A stretch of DNA of 64,000 bases from VMDJ01 sp038146785 (GCA_038146785.1 JAYQSI010000017.1:271562-335561); one strand, 5' to 3'. Positions 9,885-20,048 are shown, counted from the first letter of the stretch. The notes: a model not told the origin generated them from the sequence alone. Numbers and translations: made by a program.

Positions 9885-9926
9885 ATAAAAAAGCCCGAAA
9901 GCCTTTATTTATAAGGCTTTCGGGCT
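9885..9926 (-). terminator. Rho-independent terminator of lon
   Basis: A 14-bp stem, AGCCCGAAAGCCTT/AAGGCTTTCGGGCT, is followed on the minus strand by six T. It lies 43 bp after the lon stop. Confidence 0.92.
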
Positions 9927-9968
9927 AATTTATTAAGACTTTCCTAATGTGCTCGAGTCTTACCTTTG

Positions 9969-12377
9969 CTAGCTTTTAGAGCTTTTAGACGCTTTTGGCG
10001 CATCTTTGACCTCTTCAGCGTCAACTCGAGGAGTTGGCTGCATGGTTAACGCCACTTCTAACACCTCATCGATCCACTGGACCGGACGAATCTCAAGACC
10101 TTCTTTGATGTTATCTGGCATCTCAACCAAATCACGTTCGTTATCTTTTGGAATTAAAACAGTCTTAATGCCGCCTCGAAGTGCCGCCAATAATTTCTCT
10201 TTTAATCCACCAATCGGAAGCACCTCACCGCGCAAGGTAATCTCACCCGTCATCGCAACATCCGCACGCACTGGAATATTGGTTAGCGCCGAGACCAAAG
10301 CAGTACACATACCGATACCGGCACTTGGACCATCTTTTGGTGTAGCACCCTCTGGTACGTGAATATGCACATCCAACTTCTCGTAAAAGTCTTCATTCAA
10401 GCCCAATGCTTGAGAGCGACTTCTTACAACAGTCATTGCCGCTTGGATGGACTCTTTCATCACATCGCCCAACTGGCCCGTATGGGTTAAACGACCTTTA
10501 CCTGGGGCTAAGCCTGTTTCGATACGTAGCAACTCGCCACCTACCTCAGTCCATGCCAAACCAGTTACCTGACCAATCTGATCTTCTTCATCTGCTAAGC
10601 CATAACGGAAACGCTTAACACCTAAGTATTCCTCAAGCTCTTTAGCTGAGACTTTGATTTTTGGCTTCTTCTTAGCTGTGCTCATCAAGATATTCTTGAC
10701 GACCTTGCGGCAAATCTTCGATACATCACGCTCTAAGCCACGCACACCCGCCTCGCGAGTGTAAAAACGCACGATATCTCGTAAAGCATCTTCAGTGATT
10801 GTCAGCTCACCATCCTGCAAACCGTTATTTTCAATCTGCTTAGGCACTAAGTAGTTTTGAGCAATACTTACCTTCTCATCTTCGGTGTAGCCCGACAGAC
10901 GAATCACTTCCATACGATCCAATAAAGGACCTGGAATATTCATACTGTTCGAAGTCGCCACAAACATGATGTCGGATAAATCAAAATCCACCTCAAGATA
11001 GTGATCTTGGAAGGTGTGATTTTGCTCAGGGTCAAGAACCTCAAGTAACGCTGATGCTGGATCACCGCGGAAGTCCATTGCCATCTTGTCTATCTCATCA
11101 AGCAAGAACAACGGATTGCGTGTACCAACCTTAGTCAAGCTCTGCACAATCTTGCCTGGCATCGCGCCAATATAGGTCTTACGGTGACCACGAATTTCAG
11201 CTTCATCACGCACGCCGCCAAGCGCCATGCGCACAAACTTGCGGTTAGTCGCCTTAGCGATTGACTGACCCAATGAGGTTTTACCCACACCAGGAGGACC
11301 TACCAAGCACAAGATTGGACCTTTCAGCTTTCGAACACGTTGTTGAACAGCCAAATATTCCAAGATGCGTTCTTTAACTTTTTCTAAACCAAAGTGATCC
11401 GCATCTAACACTTCCTCTGCTTTAGGAATGTCATTACGAACTTTGGTTTTCTTTTTCCAAGGCACGCCAACTAAAGCGTCAATGTAGTTACGCACCACCG
11501 TCGCTTCTGCAGACATTGGTGACATCAACTTGAGCTTATTCAACTCAGCAGTTGCTTTGGTCTTTGCCTCTTTGGACATACCCGCCTTTTCGATCTTGGC
11601 GGTCAGTTCTTCAATTTCGTTTGGTGCATCTTCCAACTCACCCAGTTCTTTCTGGATAGCCTTCATTTGCTCATTGAGATAGTACTCGCGCTGGTTCTTT
11701 TCCATCTGACGCTTTACGCGACCACGAATACGTTTCTCCATTTGCAGAATATCGTTCTCGCCTTCCATTAAGCTCATAAGATGCTCAAGACGCTCACGCA
11801 CATTGATCATTTCAAGGACGTGCTGCTTTTCTTCAAGCTTAAGGGCCATGTGAGCAGCCATGGTGTCAGCTAAACGTGAACCTTCATCGATACTTGCCAG
11901 TGAGGTCAAAACCTCAGGTGGCACTTTCTTGTTGAGTTTCACATATTGATCAAAAAGATCAGTCGCCGAGCGCATCAAGATTTCCATCTCGCGCTCTGGA
12001 AGCTCTTCATTTTCATCTTGCGCTTCGATCTCAGCGGTAAAGAACTCTTCACCATCAAGAAACTTTTTCAAACGCGCACGCTTTGACCCTTCGACCAACA
12101 CCTTCACCGTGCCGTCAGGCAGCTTTAGTAGTTGAAGAATGCTCGCCAAAGTACCTACTTCATAAAGGTCTTTCTCAGCTGGCTCATCGATATCAGCACT
12201 ACGCTGCGCCGAAAGAAGAATCTGTTTGTTATCAGCCATTGCAGCATCAAGCGCTTTAATCGACTTATCTCGACCGACAAAAAGCGGAATGACCATATAG
12301 GGATAAACAACCACATCACGCAGCGGCAACACCGGTACAACTAAAGGTTGGGTATCTGGATTCACTTCTTGTCCCAT
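9969..12377 (-). CDS. lon: ATP-dependent Lon protease
   Basis: 802-aa cytoplasmic AAA+ protease that degrades misfolded and regulatory proteins. In order it has an N-terminal substrate-binding LON domain (VVPVLPLRDVVVYPYMVIPL), a coiled coil, an AAA+ module with Walker A GPPGVGKTS and Walker B FLLDEIDK, and a C-terminal peptidase with the Ser-Lys dyad (KDGPSAGIGM and GGLKEKLLAA). Length is normal (E. coli 784). The start has TAGGAGATCCCG-ATG. A sigma32-like promoter precedes it. The order tig-clpP-clpX-lon-hupB is typical for gammaproteobacteria. Confidence 0.97.
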   Translation of the reverse strand: MGQEVNPDTQPLVVPVLPLRDVVVYPYMVIPLFVGRDKSIKALDAAMADNKQILLSAQRSADIDEPAEKDLYEVGTLASILQLLKLPDGTVKVLVEGSKRARLKKFLDGEEFFTAEIEAQDENEELPEREMEILMRSATDLFDQYVKLNKKVPPEVLTSLASIDEGSRLADTMAAHMALKLEEKQHVLEMINVRERLEHLMSLMEGENDILQMEKRIRGRVKRQMEKNQREYYLNEQMKAIQKELGELEDAPNEIEELTAKIEKAGMSKEAKTKATAELNKLKLMSPMSAEATVVRNYIDALVGVPWKKKTKVRNDIPKAEEVLDADHFGLEKVKERILEYLAVQQRVRKLKGPILCLVGPPGVGKTSLGQSIAKATNRKFVRMALGGVRDEAEIRGHRKTYIGAMPGKIVQSLTKVGTRNPLFLLDEIDKMAMDFRGDPASALLEVLDPEQNHTFQDHYLEVDFDLSDIMFVATSNSMNIPGPLLDRMEVIRLSGYTEDEKVSIAQNYLVPKQIENNGLQDGELTITEDALRDIVRFYTREAGVRGLERDVSKICRKVVKNILMSTAKKKPKIKVSAKELEEYLGVKRFRYGLADEEDQIGQVTGLAWTEVGGELLRIETGLAPGKGRLTHTGQLGDVMKESIQAAMTVVRSRSQALGLNEDFYEKLDVHIHVPEGATPKDGPSAGIGMCTALVSALTNIPVRADVAMTGEITLRGEVLPIGGLKEKLLAALRGGIKTVLIPKDNERDLVEMPDNIKEGLEIRPVQWIDEVLEVALTMQPTPRVDAEEVKDAPKASKSSKS

Positions 12378-12425
12378 CGGGATCTCCTAAATATTGTTGC
12401 CACTGTCATGAATGGCTTTTTAATC

Positions 12426-12453
12426 ATCTTGGGGCAGAAATCATTTTTTCAAG
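12426..12453 (-). promoter_or_regulatory. Heat-shock (sigma32/RpoH) promoter of lon
   Basis: On the minus strand, CTTGAAA (12453-12447) is followed, 12 nt on, by CCCCAAGAT (12434-12426). This closely matches the RpoH consensus CTTGAAA/CCCCATnT, about 50 bp before the lon start, where E. coli also has a sigma32 promoter. Confidence 0.75.
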
Positions 12454-12462
12454 CCTAAGACG

Positions 12463-12486
12463 AAAAATGCCCGGTCAGGCCGGGCA
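12463..12486 (-). terminator. Terminator of clpX
   Basis: Stem TGCCCGG/CCGGGCA with loop CCTGA is followed by five T on the minus strand, just after the clpX stop and before the lon heat-shock promoter. Confidence 0.88.
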
Positions 12487-12492
12487 CTTGGA

Positions 12493-13770
12493 TTAATTTT
12501 CAGACGCTGCCTTCGGGCGTTCTGCATTCTCGTAAATGACCAATGGGTCTGATTCTCCACGGATCACACTGCCATCAACCACGACCTTACTGACGTTATC
12601 CTGAGATGGTAAGTCATACATGGTGTCTAACAAGGTTTGTTCTAGAATTGTGCGTAATCCACGAGCACCGGTTTTACGGGCGATCGCTTTTTTAGCCACT
12701 TCAGATAGCGCGTCTTCACGAATATCGAGACCTGCATCTTCCATTTCAAACAAGCGCTGGTATTGCTTAACCAAGGCATTCTTTGGCTCGGTCAAAATAC
12801 GAATCAACGCTTCCTCATCAAGTTCCTCGAGCGTTGCAACAACAGGCAAACGACCAACAAACTCAGGAATCAAGCCGTAGGAGATTAAATCCTCAGCTTC
12901 AAGGTCCAAGAAAATCTGACCCACATTACGCGTGTCATCTTTGCTTCTGACTTCAGCGCCAAAACCAATGCCGCCTTTTTCTGAGCGGTTACGGATAACT
13001 TTATCTAATCCAGCGAATGCGCCACCGACGATAAACAGGATGTTAGAGGTATCGACCTGTAAGAATTCCTGCTGTGGATGCTTACGACCACCTTGAGGAG
13101 GCACAGAAGCAACCGTACCTTCAATGAGCTTCAGCAAGGCTTGTTGTACACCCTCACCTGAAACGTCACGTGTAATAGATGGGTTATCTGACTTGCGAGA
13201 AATCTTGTCGATCTCATCGATGTACACAATGCCTGTCTGGGCTTTTTCTACATCGTAATCACACTTCTGCAAGAGCTTCTGAATAATGTTCTCAACGTCT
13301 TCACCCACATAGCCCGCTTCGGTCAAAGTGGTTGCATCTGCAATGGTGAAAGGAACGTTTAAAAGACGCGCCAGCGTCTCAGCCAATAAGGTCTTACCGG
13401 AACCTGTAGGACCGATTAGCAAAATATTACTTTTCGAAATCTCGACTTCGTCTTTTCCTTTAGACGCACGCAGACGTTTGTAATGGTTATATACCGCAAC
13501 AGAAAGAACGCGCTTTGCACGAGCCTGACCAATAACGTATTCATCGAGGGCTGCATTTAGCTCATGTGGCTTTGGCAATGCATCACCATCATCCGAGCTG
13601 CTCTCTTGCATCTCTTCACGAATAATGTCGTTACATAGCTCTACGCATTCATCACAAATAAAAACTGAAGGGCCCGCAATCAGCTTACGAACTTCATGCT
13701 GGCTCTTGCCGCAAAATGAGCAGTACAGCAATTTGCCGTCATCGTTTTTATCGTCTTTCTTATCACTCAT
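12493..13770 (-). CDS. clpX: ATP-dependent Clp protease ATP-binding subunit ClpX
   Basis: 425-aa unfoldase that feeds substrates into ClpP. The N-terminal zinc-binding domain has Cys17, Cys20, Cys39 and Cys42 (CSFC... CDEC). The AAA+ core has Walker A GPTGSGKT, Walker B IVYIDEIDK, the RKSDNPSITRDVSGEGVQQ pore region and the IGFGAEV (IGF) loop that docks on ClpP. Length matches E. coli (424). The ATG is preceded by AGAGG. It has its own candidate promoter downstream of clpP. Confidence 0.97.
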   Translation of the reverse strand: MSDKKDDKNDDGKLLYCSFCGKSQHEVRKLIAGPSVFICDECVELCNDIIREEMQESSSDDGDALPKPHELNAALDEYVIGQARAKRVLSVAVYNHYKRLRASKGKDEVEISKSNILLIGPTGSGKTLLAETLARLLNVPFTIADATTLTEAGYVGEDVENIIQKLLQKCDYDVEKAQTGIVYIDEIDKISRKSDNPSITRDVSGEGVQQALLKLIEGTVASVPPQGGRKHPQQEFLQVDTSNILFIVGGAFAGLDKVIRNRSEKGGIGFGAEVRSKDDTRNVGQIFLDLEAEDLISYGLIPEFVGRLPVVATLEELDEEALIRILTEPKNALVKQYQRLFEMEDAGLDIREDALSEVAKKAIARKTGARGLRTILEQTLLDTMYDLPSQDNVSKVVVDGSVIRGESDPLVIYENAERPKAASEN

Positions 13771-13835
13771 ACATGAAACCTCTAAAGGGGCGATATGCCT
13801 AGATCTATCGACCTAAAACAAAATGCCTAAACTGC

Positions 13836-13863
13836 ATAATACCCTTAGATTAGGTAGGAACAA
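13836..13863 (-). promoter_or_regulatory. Candidate sigma70 promoter of clpX
   Basis: Minus strand TTGTTC (13863-13858), a 16-nt spacer, then TATTAT (13841-13836), in the 145-bp clpP-clpX gap. It would allow clpX transcription separate from clpP. Confidence 0.5.
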
Positions 13864-13915
13864 GTCACGAAAACCTGCGGTATTACCCATGAATTTGGGC
13901 AAATCGCTCAAAAAA

Positions 13916-14536
13916 TTAGCTGTTTTCTTTATTACGCTTTCCAACAACTTCGTCAATGAGGCCGTAAGTCACTGAATCTTGGGCACTCATGAAGTTGTCG
14001 CGATCGGTATCGTGCTTAATCTTTTCGAGATCTTGTCCTGAATGATCCGCCAAAATTTTGTTCAATTTTTCACGAATCAATAGGATTTCTTTGGCGTGAA
14101 TCTCAAAATCACTTGCTTGGCCCTGAAAACCACCCAATGGCTGGTGGATCATCACACGAGAATTTGGCAATGCAAAACGCTTACCCTTTTCACCCGCTGC
14201 CAACAAAACTGCACCCATACTCGCCGCCTGGCCGATACACATGGTGCTCACATTTGGCTTAATAAATTGCATGGTGTCGTAGATCGCCAAACCAGCGGTT
14301 ACAGAACCACCTGGTGAGTTGATATACAAATGAATGTCTTTATCAGGATTCTCAGATTCCAAGAACAACAACTGGGCAACAATTAAGTTAGCCATGTGGT
14401 CTTCGACTTGACCGACACAAAAGATAACGCGCTCTTTTAACAGGCGTGAATAAATGTCGTAAGAACGCTCGCCACGTGACGATTGTTCAATGACCATTGG
14501 GATCAAACCCAAATTTTGCGTATCCAGTGCTGACAT
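13916..14536 (-). CDS. clpP: ATP-dependent Clp protease proteolytic subunit ClpP
   Basis: About 206 aa, starting at ATG 14536 (GAGAG ribosome site; an in-frame GTG lies two codons upstream). It is a serine protease forming the double heptamer. The catalytic Ser106 is in GQAASMGAVLL and His131 in RVMIHQPLGG; the GGSVTAGLAIYDTMQ oxyanion segment is present. It lies between tig and clpX as usual and processes unfolded substrates delivered by ClpX. Confidence 0.97.
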   Translation of the reverse strand: MSALDTQNLGLIPMVIEQSSRGERSYDIYSRLLKERVIFCVGQVEDHMANLIVAQLLFLESENPDKDIHLYINSPGGSVTAGLAIYDTMQFIKPNVSTMCIGQAASMGAVLLAAGEKGKRFALPNSRVMIHQPLGGFQGQASDFEIHAKEILLIREKLNKILADHSGQDLEKIKHDTDRDNFMSAQDSVTYGLIDEVVGKRNKENS

Positions 14537-14593
14537 AGCCACTCTCTCTTTATTTTTAGAAGTTATCTGAAATCGGCAGCGCTCTGAAAGAAC

Positions 14594-15895
14594 TTACTGA
14601 CCAGGATTCATCACTTCTGAGAAAGTACGCGATTCTTCAGCAACATCCAACTGGGAAACCACCCAATCGTTAACCTTATTTTCCAAAACAAGGTTCTCAA
14701 GCATTGAGCGCTGCTGCTCATTATTCATGTAGAAATCGATGACTTCCTGAGGATCCTCATAAGAACCCGACATCTTGGTGATAGTGTCACGCACTTCATC
14801 TTCAGTCGCTTTCAACTCTTGACCATCGATAATCTCAGCTACCAAAAGGCCTAAATGAACGCGTGTCTTTGCTTGTTCTTCGAAGATTGAAGCCGGCAAA
14901 TCAACCGATACCTGCTGACCACGCTGAGCCATCTCTTGAATAGCTTGTTGCTTCATGCGCTCAGCTTCTTGAGTAACCATCGACTTAGGAATGTCTAGCT
15001 CATTTGATTCACGAAGAATCTTCATAGATTCGTCTTTCAACATACCCTGAAGTTTTTGCTCAAGTTCAGCCTTCATATTTGAAGAGACCTCTGCACGCAA
15101 TGCAGCTTCAGTACCTTCTTTAACACCGAACTCTTTACAGAACTCTTCATCAATCTCAGGAAGTTTTGGCTCAGCAACTTTAGAAACCTTCACTTCAAAT
15201 GTTGCTGGCTTACCCGCCAAGTTTTCAGCACGGTAATCTTCTGGGAAGTTAACTTCGAAAGAACGCTCATCACCAGCACTTGCGCCTAGCAAAGCGGCTT
15301 CGAAACCTTCGATCATTGAACCTGAACCTAATACAAGAGGAACGTTCTCAGCTGAACCACCATCAAATGCTTCACCATCGATGAAACCTTTGAAGTCGAT
15401 ATGTACTTGATCGCCATCTTGAGCTGCGCGCTCAACATCACTGAAAGTCGTACGCTGCTCACGCAACTTGTTGATCATGTCGTCAACGTCAGCATCAGTA
15501 ACTTCAGCAGTCACCTTGGTGATTGACTTGCCTTTCATGTCAGCAAGTTCAATTTTAGGCATTACCTCAAAGGTAGCGGTATAGCTAAAACCACCCTCTT
15601 CAGTTGCATCACGGAATTCGATGCTAGGGTCACCAACGGGCATCACTTTCTTTTCAGATAGTGCTTCGTAATACGTTTCTTGAATCAATGCGCCGTAGAC
15701 ATCGTGACGAACTGCTTCACCGTACTGCTGCTTAACAACACGTAGCGGTGCCTTACCAGGACGGAAACCGTTCATCTTGACGGTCTTAGCAACCTCGGCC
15801 AGTTTTTTATCAACGGCTTCGTTAACACGATCCGCTGGCAGATCAACCAACAGACGCTTTTCTAAACCTTCGCCAGACTCAACAGAAACTTGCAT
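14594..15895 (-). CDS. tig: Trigger factor, ribosome-associated chaperone and prolyl isomerase
   Basis: 433 aa, almost identical in length to E. coli (432). The N-terminal ribosome-docking domain has the signature region FRPGKAPLRVVKQQYG (G-F-R-x-G-x-x-P). The central FKBP domain (about 150-245) has HIDFKGFIDGEAFDGG and GSMIEGFEAALLGA. The C-terminal helical chaperone arms follow. It acts on nascent chains at the ribosome exit and is first in the tig-clpP-clpX-lon order. Confidence 0.97.
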   Translation of the reverse strand: MQVSVESGEGLEKRLLVDLPADRVNEAVDKKLAEVAKTVKMNGFRPGKAPLRVVKQQYGEAVRHDVYGALIQETYYEALSEKKVMPVGDPSIEFRDATEEGGFSYTATFEVMPKIELADMKGKSITKVTAEVTDADVDDMINKLREQRTTFSDVERAAQDGDQVHIDFKGFIDGEAFDGGSAENVPLVLGSGSMIEGFEAALLGASAGDERSFEVNFPEDYRAENLAGKPATFEVKVSKVAEPKLPEIDEEFCKEFGVKEGTEAALRAEVSSNMKAELEQKLQGMLKDESMKILRESNELDIPKSMVTQEAERMKQQAIQEMAQRGQQVSVDLPASIFEEQAKTRVHLGLLVAEIIDGQELKATEDEVRDTITKMSGSYEDPQEVIDFYMNNEQQRSMLENLVLENKVNDWVVSQLDVAEESRTFSEVMNPGQ

Positions 15896-15943
15896 GAAAC
15901 ATACTCCGACAGCACTTGCCGTCTTGAAACTTTATTCAACTTG

Positions 15944-15971
15944 GAAAAACCCGCCCAAGGGATACTTGGGC
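15944..15971 (-). terminator. Terminator after tRNA-Leu
   Basis: Stem GCCCAAG/CTTGGGC with a 5-nt loop is followed, after GGG, by five T on the minus strand. It lies 16 bp downstream of the tRNA and may attenuate read-through into tig. Confidence 0.72.
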
Positions 15972-15986
15972 ACGTTCTTATATGAA

Positions 15987-16070
<84 letters not shown>

Positions 16071-16190
16071 AAAACCGTGTTTTCGGGTGTCCTACCCGAA
16101 TTAGGCGGCGCATTCTAGCGCGATGAATGGCCTGCTGTTAACCCTGTTTTCACAGTTTTTTAGGTAGAATGTGATCACTTTCAAGGTTAT

Positions 16191-17087
16191 TTGGCTAAAA
16201 ACACCAAAATGCGAGCTTTTTTCCTCTTCATCGGCCTCATCCTGCTCGCCCTTTTTTTAAGTGCCGCAGTCAACTACCCGCTTTTCAGTCTGGTTCAAGA
16301 AAGCATCAACAAGGGCCCCGAAAAGCTCATCACGATTGTCGGAAAGCTGTTTGCCATACCAGGCTTCATCTGGATTTTGTATCGTCTCAACATCGCGAAT
16401 AAACGCGATCTGGGTTATCAGTTAAGCAAACCCGCGTTTCTAGCTGAATTATTGCGTGGACTCGGAATGGGTCTTGCGCTGCTTGGATTGCTCGCTGTTG
16501 TATTGAGCTTCCTCGAAATTCGTCCAGTCCGCAGCTGGGATGTGATCGCGCCTGAACTTGGCAAAATCGTACTCGTCGCCTTGATCACAGGTTTAATCAT
16601 TGGCTTTATCGAAGAAACCTTCTTCCGTGGCGGGCTGTTTGCCGGCATTCGACAATCACACGGCTTTTGGACAACTGCCATTTTGTCGAGTTTGTTTTAT
16701 GCCTGGATGCACTTCATTAACCCACCGGCATTACCGGCCGGAGAATCAGCAAGCTTTGCGAATAGCTTTTGGATTTTGAGCCATACCTTTGACGATTACG
16801 CTAAAGGCGGAATCTGGGATGGCTTTATCGCCTTGTTCTTACTTGGGATGTACCTTGCGTTGATTCGTGAGCGCACAGGCAACATCGCTTATGTCATTGG
16901 CGTTCACGCAGGCATGGTGGCTGTCATCAAAGGCTTTAAAGACATCGCCCCCACTAATCACAGCAGCGATCTGATCTGGCTAATCAGCGATTATGATCGA
17001 ACAATTGGTCTGCTATCTGCAGCCGGCATGGCAATTCACCTTATCGTGACTTACTACACGTGGAGAAAGCCAAAGACGGCTAGTTAA
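16191..17087 (+). CDS. CPBP-family intramembrane metalloprotease (Abi/CAAX type)
   Basis: 298-aa polytopic membrane protein. The family motifs are visible: EETFFRGG (EExxxR, about 142-149), FYAWMHF (FxxxH, about 169-175) and a later conserved His in GVHAGMV. These residues form the metal-dependent active site of CPBP proteases. The best start is TTG 16191, with AAGG four bases upstream; an ATG at 16209 lacks a ribosome site. Its 3' end overlaps by 8 bp that of the convergent acyl-CoA ligase gene. Substrate unknown. Confidence 0.85.
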   Translation: MAKNTKMRAFFLFIGLILLALFLSAAVNYPLFSLVQESINKGPEKLITIVGKLFAIPGFIWILYRLNIANKRDLGYQLSKPAFLAELLRGLGMGLALLGLLAVVLSFLEIRPVRSWDVIAPELGKIVLVALITGLIIGFIEETFFRGGLFAGIRQSHGFWTTAILSSLFYAWMHFINPPALPAGESASFANSFWILSHTFDDYAKGGIWDGFIALFLLGMYLALIRERTGNIAYVIGVHAGMVAVIKGFKDIAPTNHSSDLIWLISDYDRTIGLLSAAGMAIHLIVTYYTWRKPKTAS

Positions 17088-18621
17088 TGCCGCGCTCTAC
17101 CTCACCTTCTTTACGCAGCTCGCGCTTAAGGATTTTGCCACTCGCATTCTTGGGCAGCCCATCTCTAATCTCGACACGTCTTGGCAGTTGATGCTGACCT
17201 AATCGCTCTTTACAGAACTGTTTAATCTCAGCTTCTGTTAACGAATGACCTTCAGCTGGAACCACATAAGCAACCACGATTTCACCGTGTGATGCATGCG
17301 GTTGACCCACAACAGCAGCTTCTAAAACAGCCTCATGCTGATGCAACACTTCCTCGATCTGACGCGGGTACACATTCATACCATTCACAATGATCATGTC
17401 TTTGATGCGGTCAACCATGAAGATATAGCCATCCTCATCGATGTAACCCAAGTCACCGGTACGTAGCCATTCGCCAAAGAACGTCTCAGCAGTGGCTTCT
17501 GGTAACTCCCAGTAACCTTTCATGACATTCGGACCTGCGACACAGATCTCCCCCATCTCGCCGGTAGCAACTTCTTGTCCTTCAAGATCACGGATAGTCA
17601 TGCGCACATTAGGCACCGGCAAACCGACAGATCCCGCTTTACGCTCACCATCAAAGGGGTTCACACAAGTCACAGGTGAACACTCCGTTGGACCATCGCC
17701 CTCTAAGACTGGAATGCCGTATCGCGATTCAAACGACTTGAGCAACTCAACCGGCATGGCCGCACCACCCGCTACGCCAAATCGAATCGTTTTAAATTTT
17801 GCCGCTTGCTCATCAGGTAGGCGGTTAACAACCGCATACATCGAAGGAACACCTAAGAAGATCGTAGCCCCACTCGCTGCAATCATGTCGCTCACTAAGG
17901 CCGGATCAAACTTCGGCACAGGCGTTATCGACAACCCATGCAAACACGGCGTGAGAATGCCAACAGTCGCTGCAAAAGAATGAAACATCGGCAATACAAC
18001 GAGCAGTCGATCCTTACCTGGCTGCAATCCCAGTGCTTGCTTAACACTGTGCGTATTAGAGACAAGGTTGTGATGAGTCAGCATCGCACCTTTAGGATTA
18101 CCGGTCGTGCCAGAGGTATACAGAATTGCCGCAACATCTTCTTCAGGATTCAAACTTAAAGAAGGCGCAGCAGCCTCTACTGAAAGCCAATCTGCAAAAC
18201 TGTCAGCTTGAATTTCAGGATGAGCATCACCAATCACAGCTGTTGCTTTCAAGCCTTCTAATTGGCCTTTAACGGCCACCGCCTTTTCGGTCATCGCTGC
18301 GTGATAAATAAATGCACTGATCTTGGCATTACCCAAGACATACGCCACCTCATCAACGCCAATGAGTAAATTAACTGGCACCACAACACATCCCGCTTTT
18401 TGAATGCCGAGGTATGCCTGAACAAAGGTTTTATCGTTGATCGCATACAGCGCCACGCGATCTCCTTGCTGCAATCCACGTGCATGTAAGGCGGCCGCGA
18501 CTCGATCAGAATCTTGATCAAGCTGCGCAAAGGTCAATGGAGATTCAGGATGCCAAACGATGGTTTGGTCGGGATGCTGCTTAGCTGCAGCACGAAAAGC
18601 TTCAGGGATAGACTGTGACAT
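17080..18621 (-). CDS. Long-chain fatty acid/acyl-CoA ligase (AMP-binding)
   Basis: 513-aa ANL-superfamily enzyme that activates a carboxylic acid to acyl-CoA through an acyl-adenylate. The P-loop ILYTSGTTGNPKGAMLTH, the A5 region GDGPTECSPV, the hinge TGDLGYIDEDGYIFMVDR and the catalytic Lys in LPKNASGKILKRELR are all present. No membrane segment was seen. FadD-like substrate preference is inferred from general similarity only. The gene appears monocistronic. Confidence 0.88.
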   Translation of the reverse strand: MSQSIPEAFRAAAKQHPDQTIVWHPESPLTFAQLDQDSDRVAAALHARGLQQGDRVALYAINDKTFVQAYLGIQKAGCVVVPVNLLIGVDEVAYVLGNAKISAFIYHAAMTEKAVAVKGQLEGLKATAVIGDAHPEIQADSFADWLSVEAAAPSLSLNPEEDVAAILYTSGTTGNPKGAMLTHHNLVSNTHSVKQALGLQPGKDRLLVVLPMFHSFAATVGILTPCLHGLSITPVPKFDPALVSDMIAASGATIFLGVPSMYAVVNRLPDEQAAKFKTIRFGVAGGAAMPVELLKSFESRYGIPVLEGDGPTECSPVTCVNPFDGERKAGSVGLPVPNVRMTIRDLEGQEVATGEMGEICVAGPNVMKGYWELPEATAETFFGEWLRTGDLGYIDEDGYIFMVDRIKDMIIVNGMNVYPRQIEEVLHQHEAVLEAAVVGQPHASHGEIVVAYVVPAEGHSLTEAEIKQFCKERLGQHQLPRRVEIRDGLPKNASGKILKRELRKEGEVERGIN

Positions 18622-18680
18622 TGTTCTTCTACTCGTTCGTCAATCAATAACAACCGAGTATACGAGAGTCACCCTAGGGT

Positions 18681-20048
18681 TCAAATGGCACGTGAGAATC
18701 GGTGCTGAGCTTCAGGCAAATACCTATCGAACACCATACATATATTCCGAATGAGTAGTCGCCCAGGCCGAGTCACCTGCAATCCATCGCCTGATATCAC
18801 CAATAGCCCATCTTTTTGCATTTGATCGAGCGCAATCAATTCATTCGCAAAATAATCACTACTTTGAATGTGCCAAGCTTGATCTATCTGTTTGAAGTTA
18901 AGCGCAAACTGACAAATCAGCTGTGTAATGACATCCTGACGAATCAAATCATCACGATTCAGTACCAACCCTCGCTCAATCGGCAAGGTGTTCTTTTCGA
19001 TTGCAGCGTAATACTCATCCAGTGTTTTCACATTCTGTGAAAAGGTATTTCCCACATTACCAATCGACGACACCCCAAACGCCAACAAGTCACAGTGCGC
19101 ATGCGTTGTGTAACCCTGAAAATTTCGATGCAGATGCCCTTCTTTCTGCGCAAGCGCTAACTCATCGCCTGGTAAGGCAAAGTGATCCATACCAATATAG
19201 ACATAACCTGCCGCCTGCAATTTCTCACCTGCCTTATGCATGATCTCCAATTTTTCTGCAGAACTGGGTAAGTCTGCTTCATTGATACGACGCTGCGGCT
19301 TAAATCGGGTTGGCATATGCGCATAGTTAAAGACCGACAAGCGATCAGGTCGCGCTTCAATCACTTTTTCGAGCGTTTTCTCGAATGACACCCATGATTG
19401 ATGCGGCAACCCATAAATCAAATCCAAGCTGACTGACTTAAAACCAAGCTCTCGGGCCTGCTGCATCACGCCAAAGGTCAATTCCGCAGATTGCACACGA
19501 TTTACCGCTATTTGCACTCGCTCATCGAGATCCTGTAGACCCAAGCTCAATCGATTAAAGCCGATCTCTCGCAATGTTCTCAACGTCGTTGACGACACCT
19601 CTCGCGGATCAATCTCGATCGAGTACTGACCCTCGTCGTTATCCAACACATTGAATAACGATTTCGTTCGACTCATGAGCCAAACCATCTGTTCATCGGA
19701 CAAAAACGTCGGCGTACCACCACCCCAATGCAATTGTTCGACGGGACGCTGCCAATCAAGCAAGTTCGCTTGCATGATCATCTCTTGCTCAAGCGCTTTT
19801 AAATAAGGCTCCGTCTTTGAACGGTCTTTAGTCGCAATCTTGTTACACGCACAGTAAAAGCACACCGTGTCGCAAAAAGGTATATGGAAGTACAAGGACA
19901 ACGCTTTGCTATGACCCTCTGCCTTGAGAAGATCACGCGTCGTGAACTCGTTATGAAATTCAACCGCTGTTGGATAGCTGGTATATCGCGGACCTGCGCG
20001 GTCGTAGCGATTGATTAACTCTTGGTCAAAAACAAAATTATCCGTCAT
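18681..20048 (-). CDS. hemN: Oxygen-independent coproporphyrinogen III oxidase
   Basis: 455-aa radical-SAM enzyme that converts coproporphyrinogen III to protoporphyrinogen IX without oxygen. The cluster motif is at residues 59-68 (CDTVCFYCAC), with the fourth Cys typical of HemN. The N-terminal YDRAGPRYTSYPTA, the GGGTPTFL SAM motif and the C-terminal HemN domain are intact. E. coli HemN is 457 aa, so it is full length. It runs in the same direction as prmB and iscR upstream; no FNR box was recognised. Confidence 0.95.
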   Translation of the reverse strand: MTDNFVFDQELINRYDRAGPRYTSYPTAVEFHNEFTTRDLLKAEGHSKALSLYFHIPFCDTVCFYCACNKIATKDRSKTEPYLKALEQEMIMQANLLDWQRPVEQLHWGGGTPTFLSDEQMVWLMSRTKSLFNVLDNDEGQYSIEIDPREVSSTTLRTLREIGFNRLSLGLQDLDERVQIAVNRVQSAELTFGVMQQARELGFKSVSLDLIYGLPHQSWVSFEKTLEKVIEARPDRLSVFNYAHMPTRFKPQRRINEADLPSSAEKLEIMHKAGEKLQAAGYVYIGMDHFALPGDELALAQKEGHLHRNFQGYTTHAHCDLLAFGVSSIGNVGNTFSQNVKTLDEYYAAIEKNTLPIERGLVLNRDDLIRQDVITQLICQFALNFKQIDQAWHIQSSDYFANELIALDQMQKDGLLVISGDGLQVTRPGRLLIRNICMVFDRYLPEAQHRFSRAI

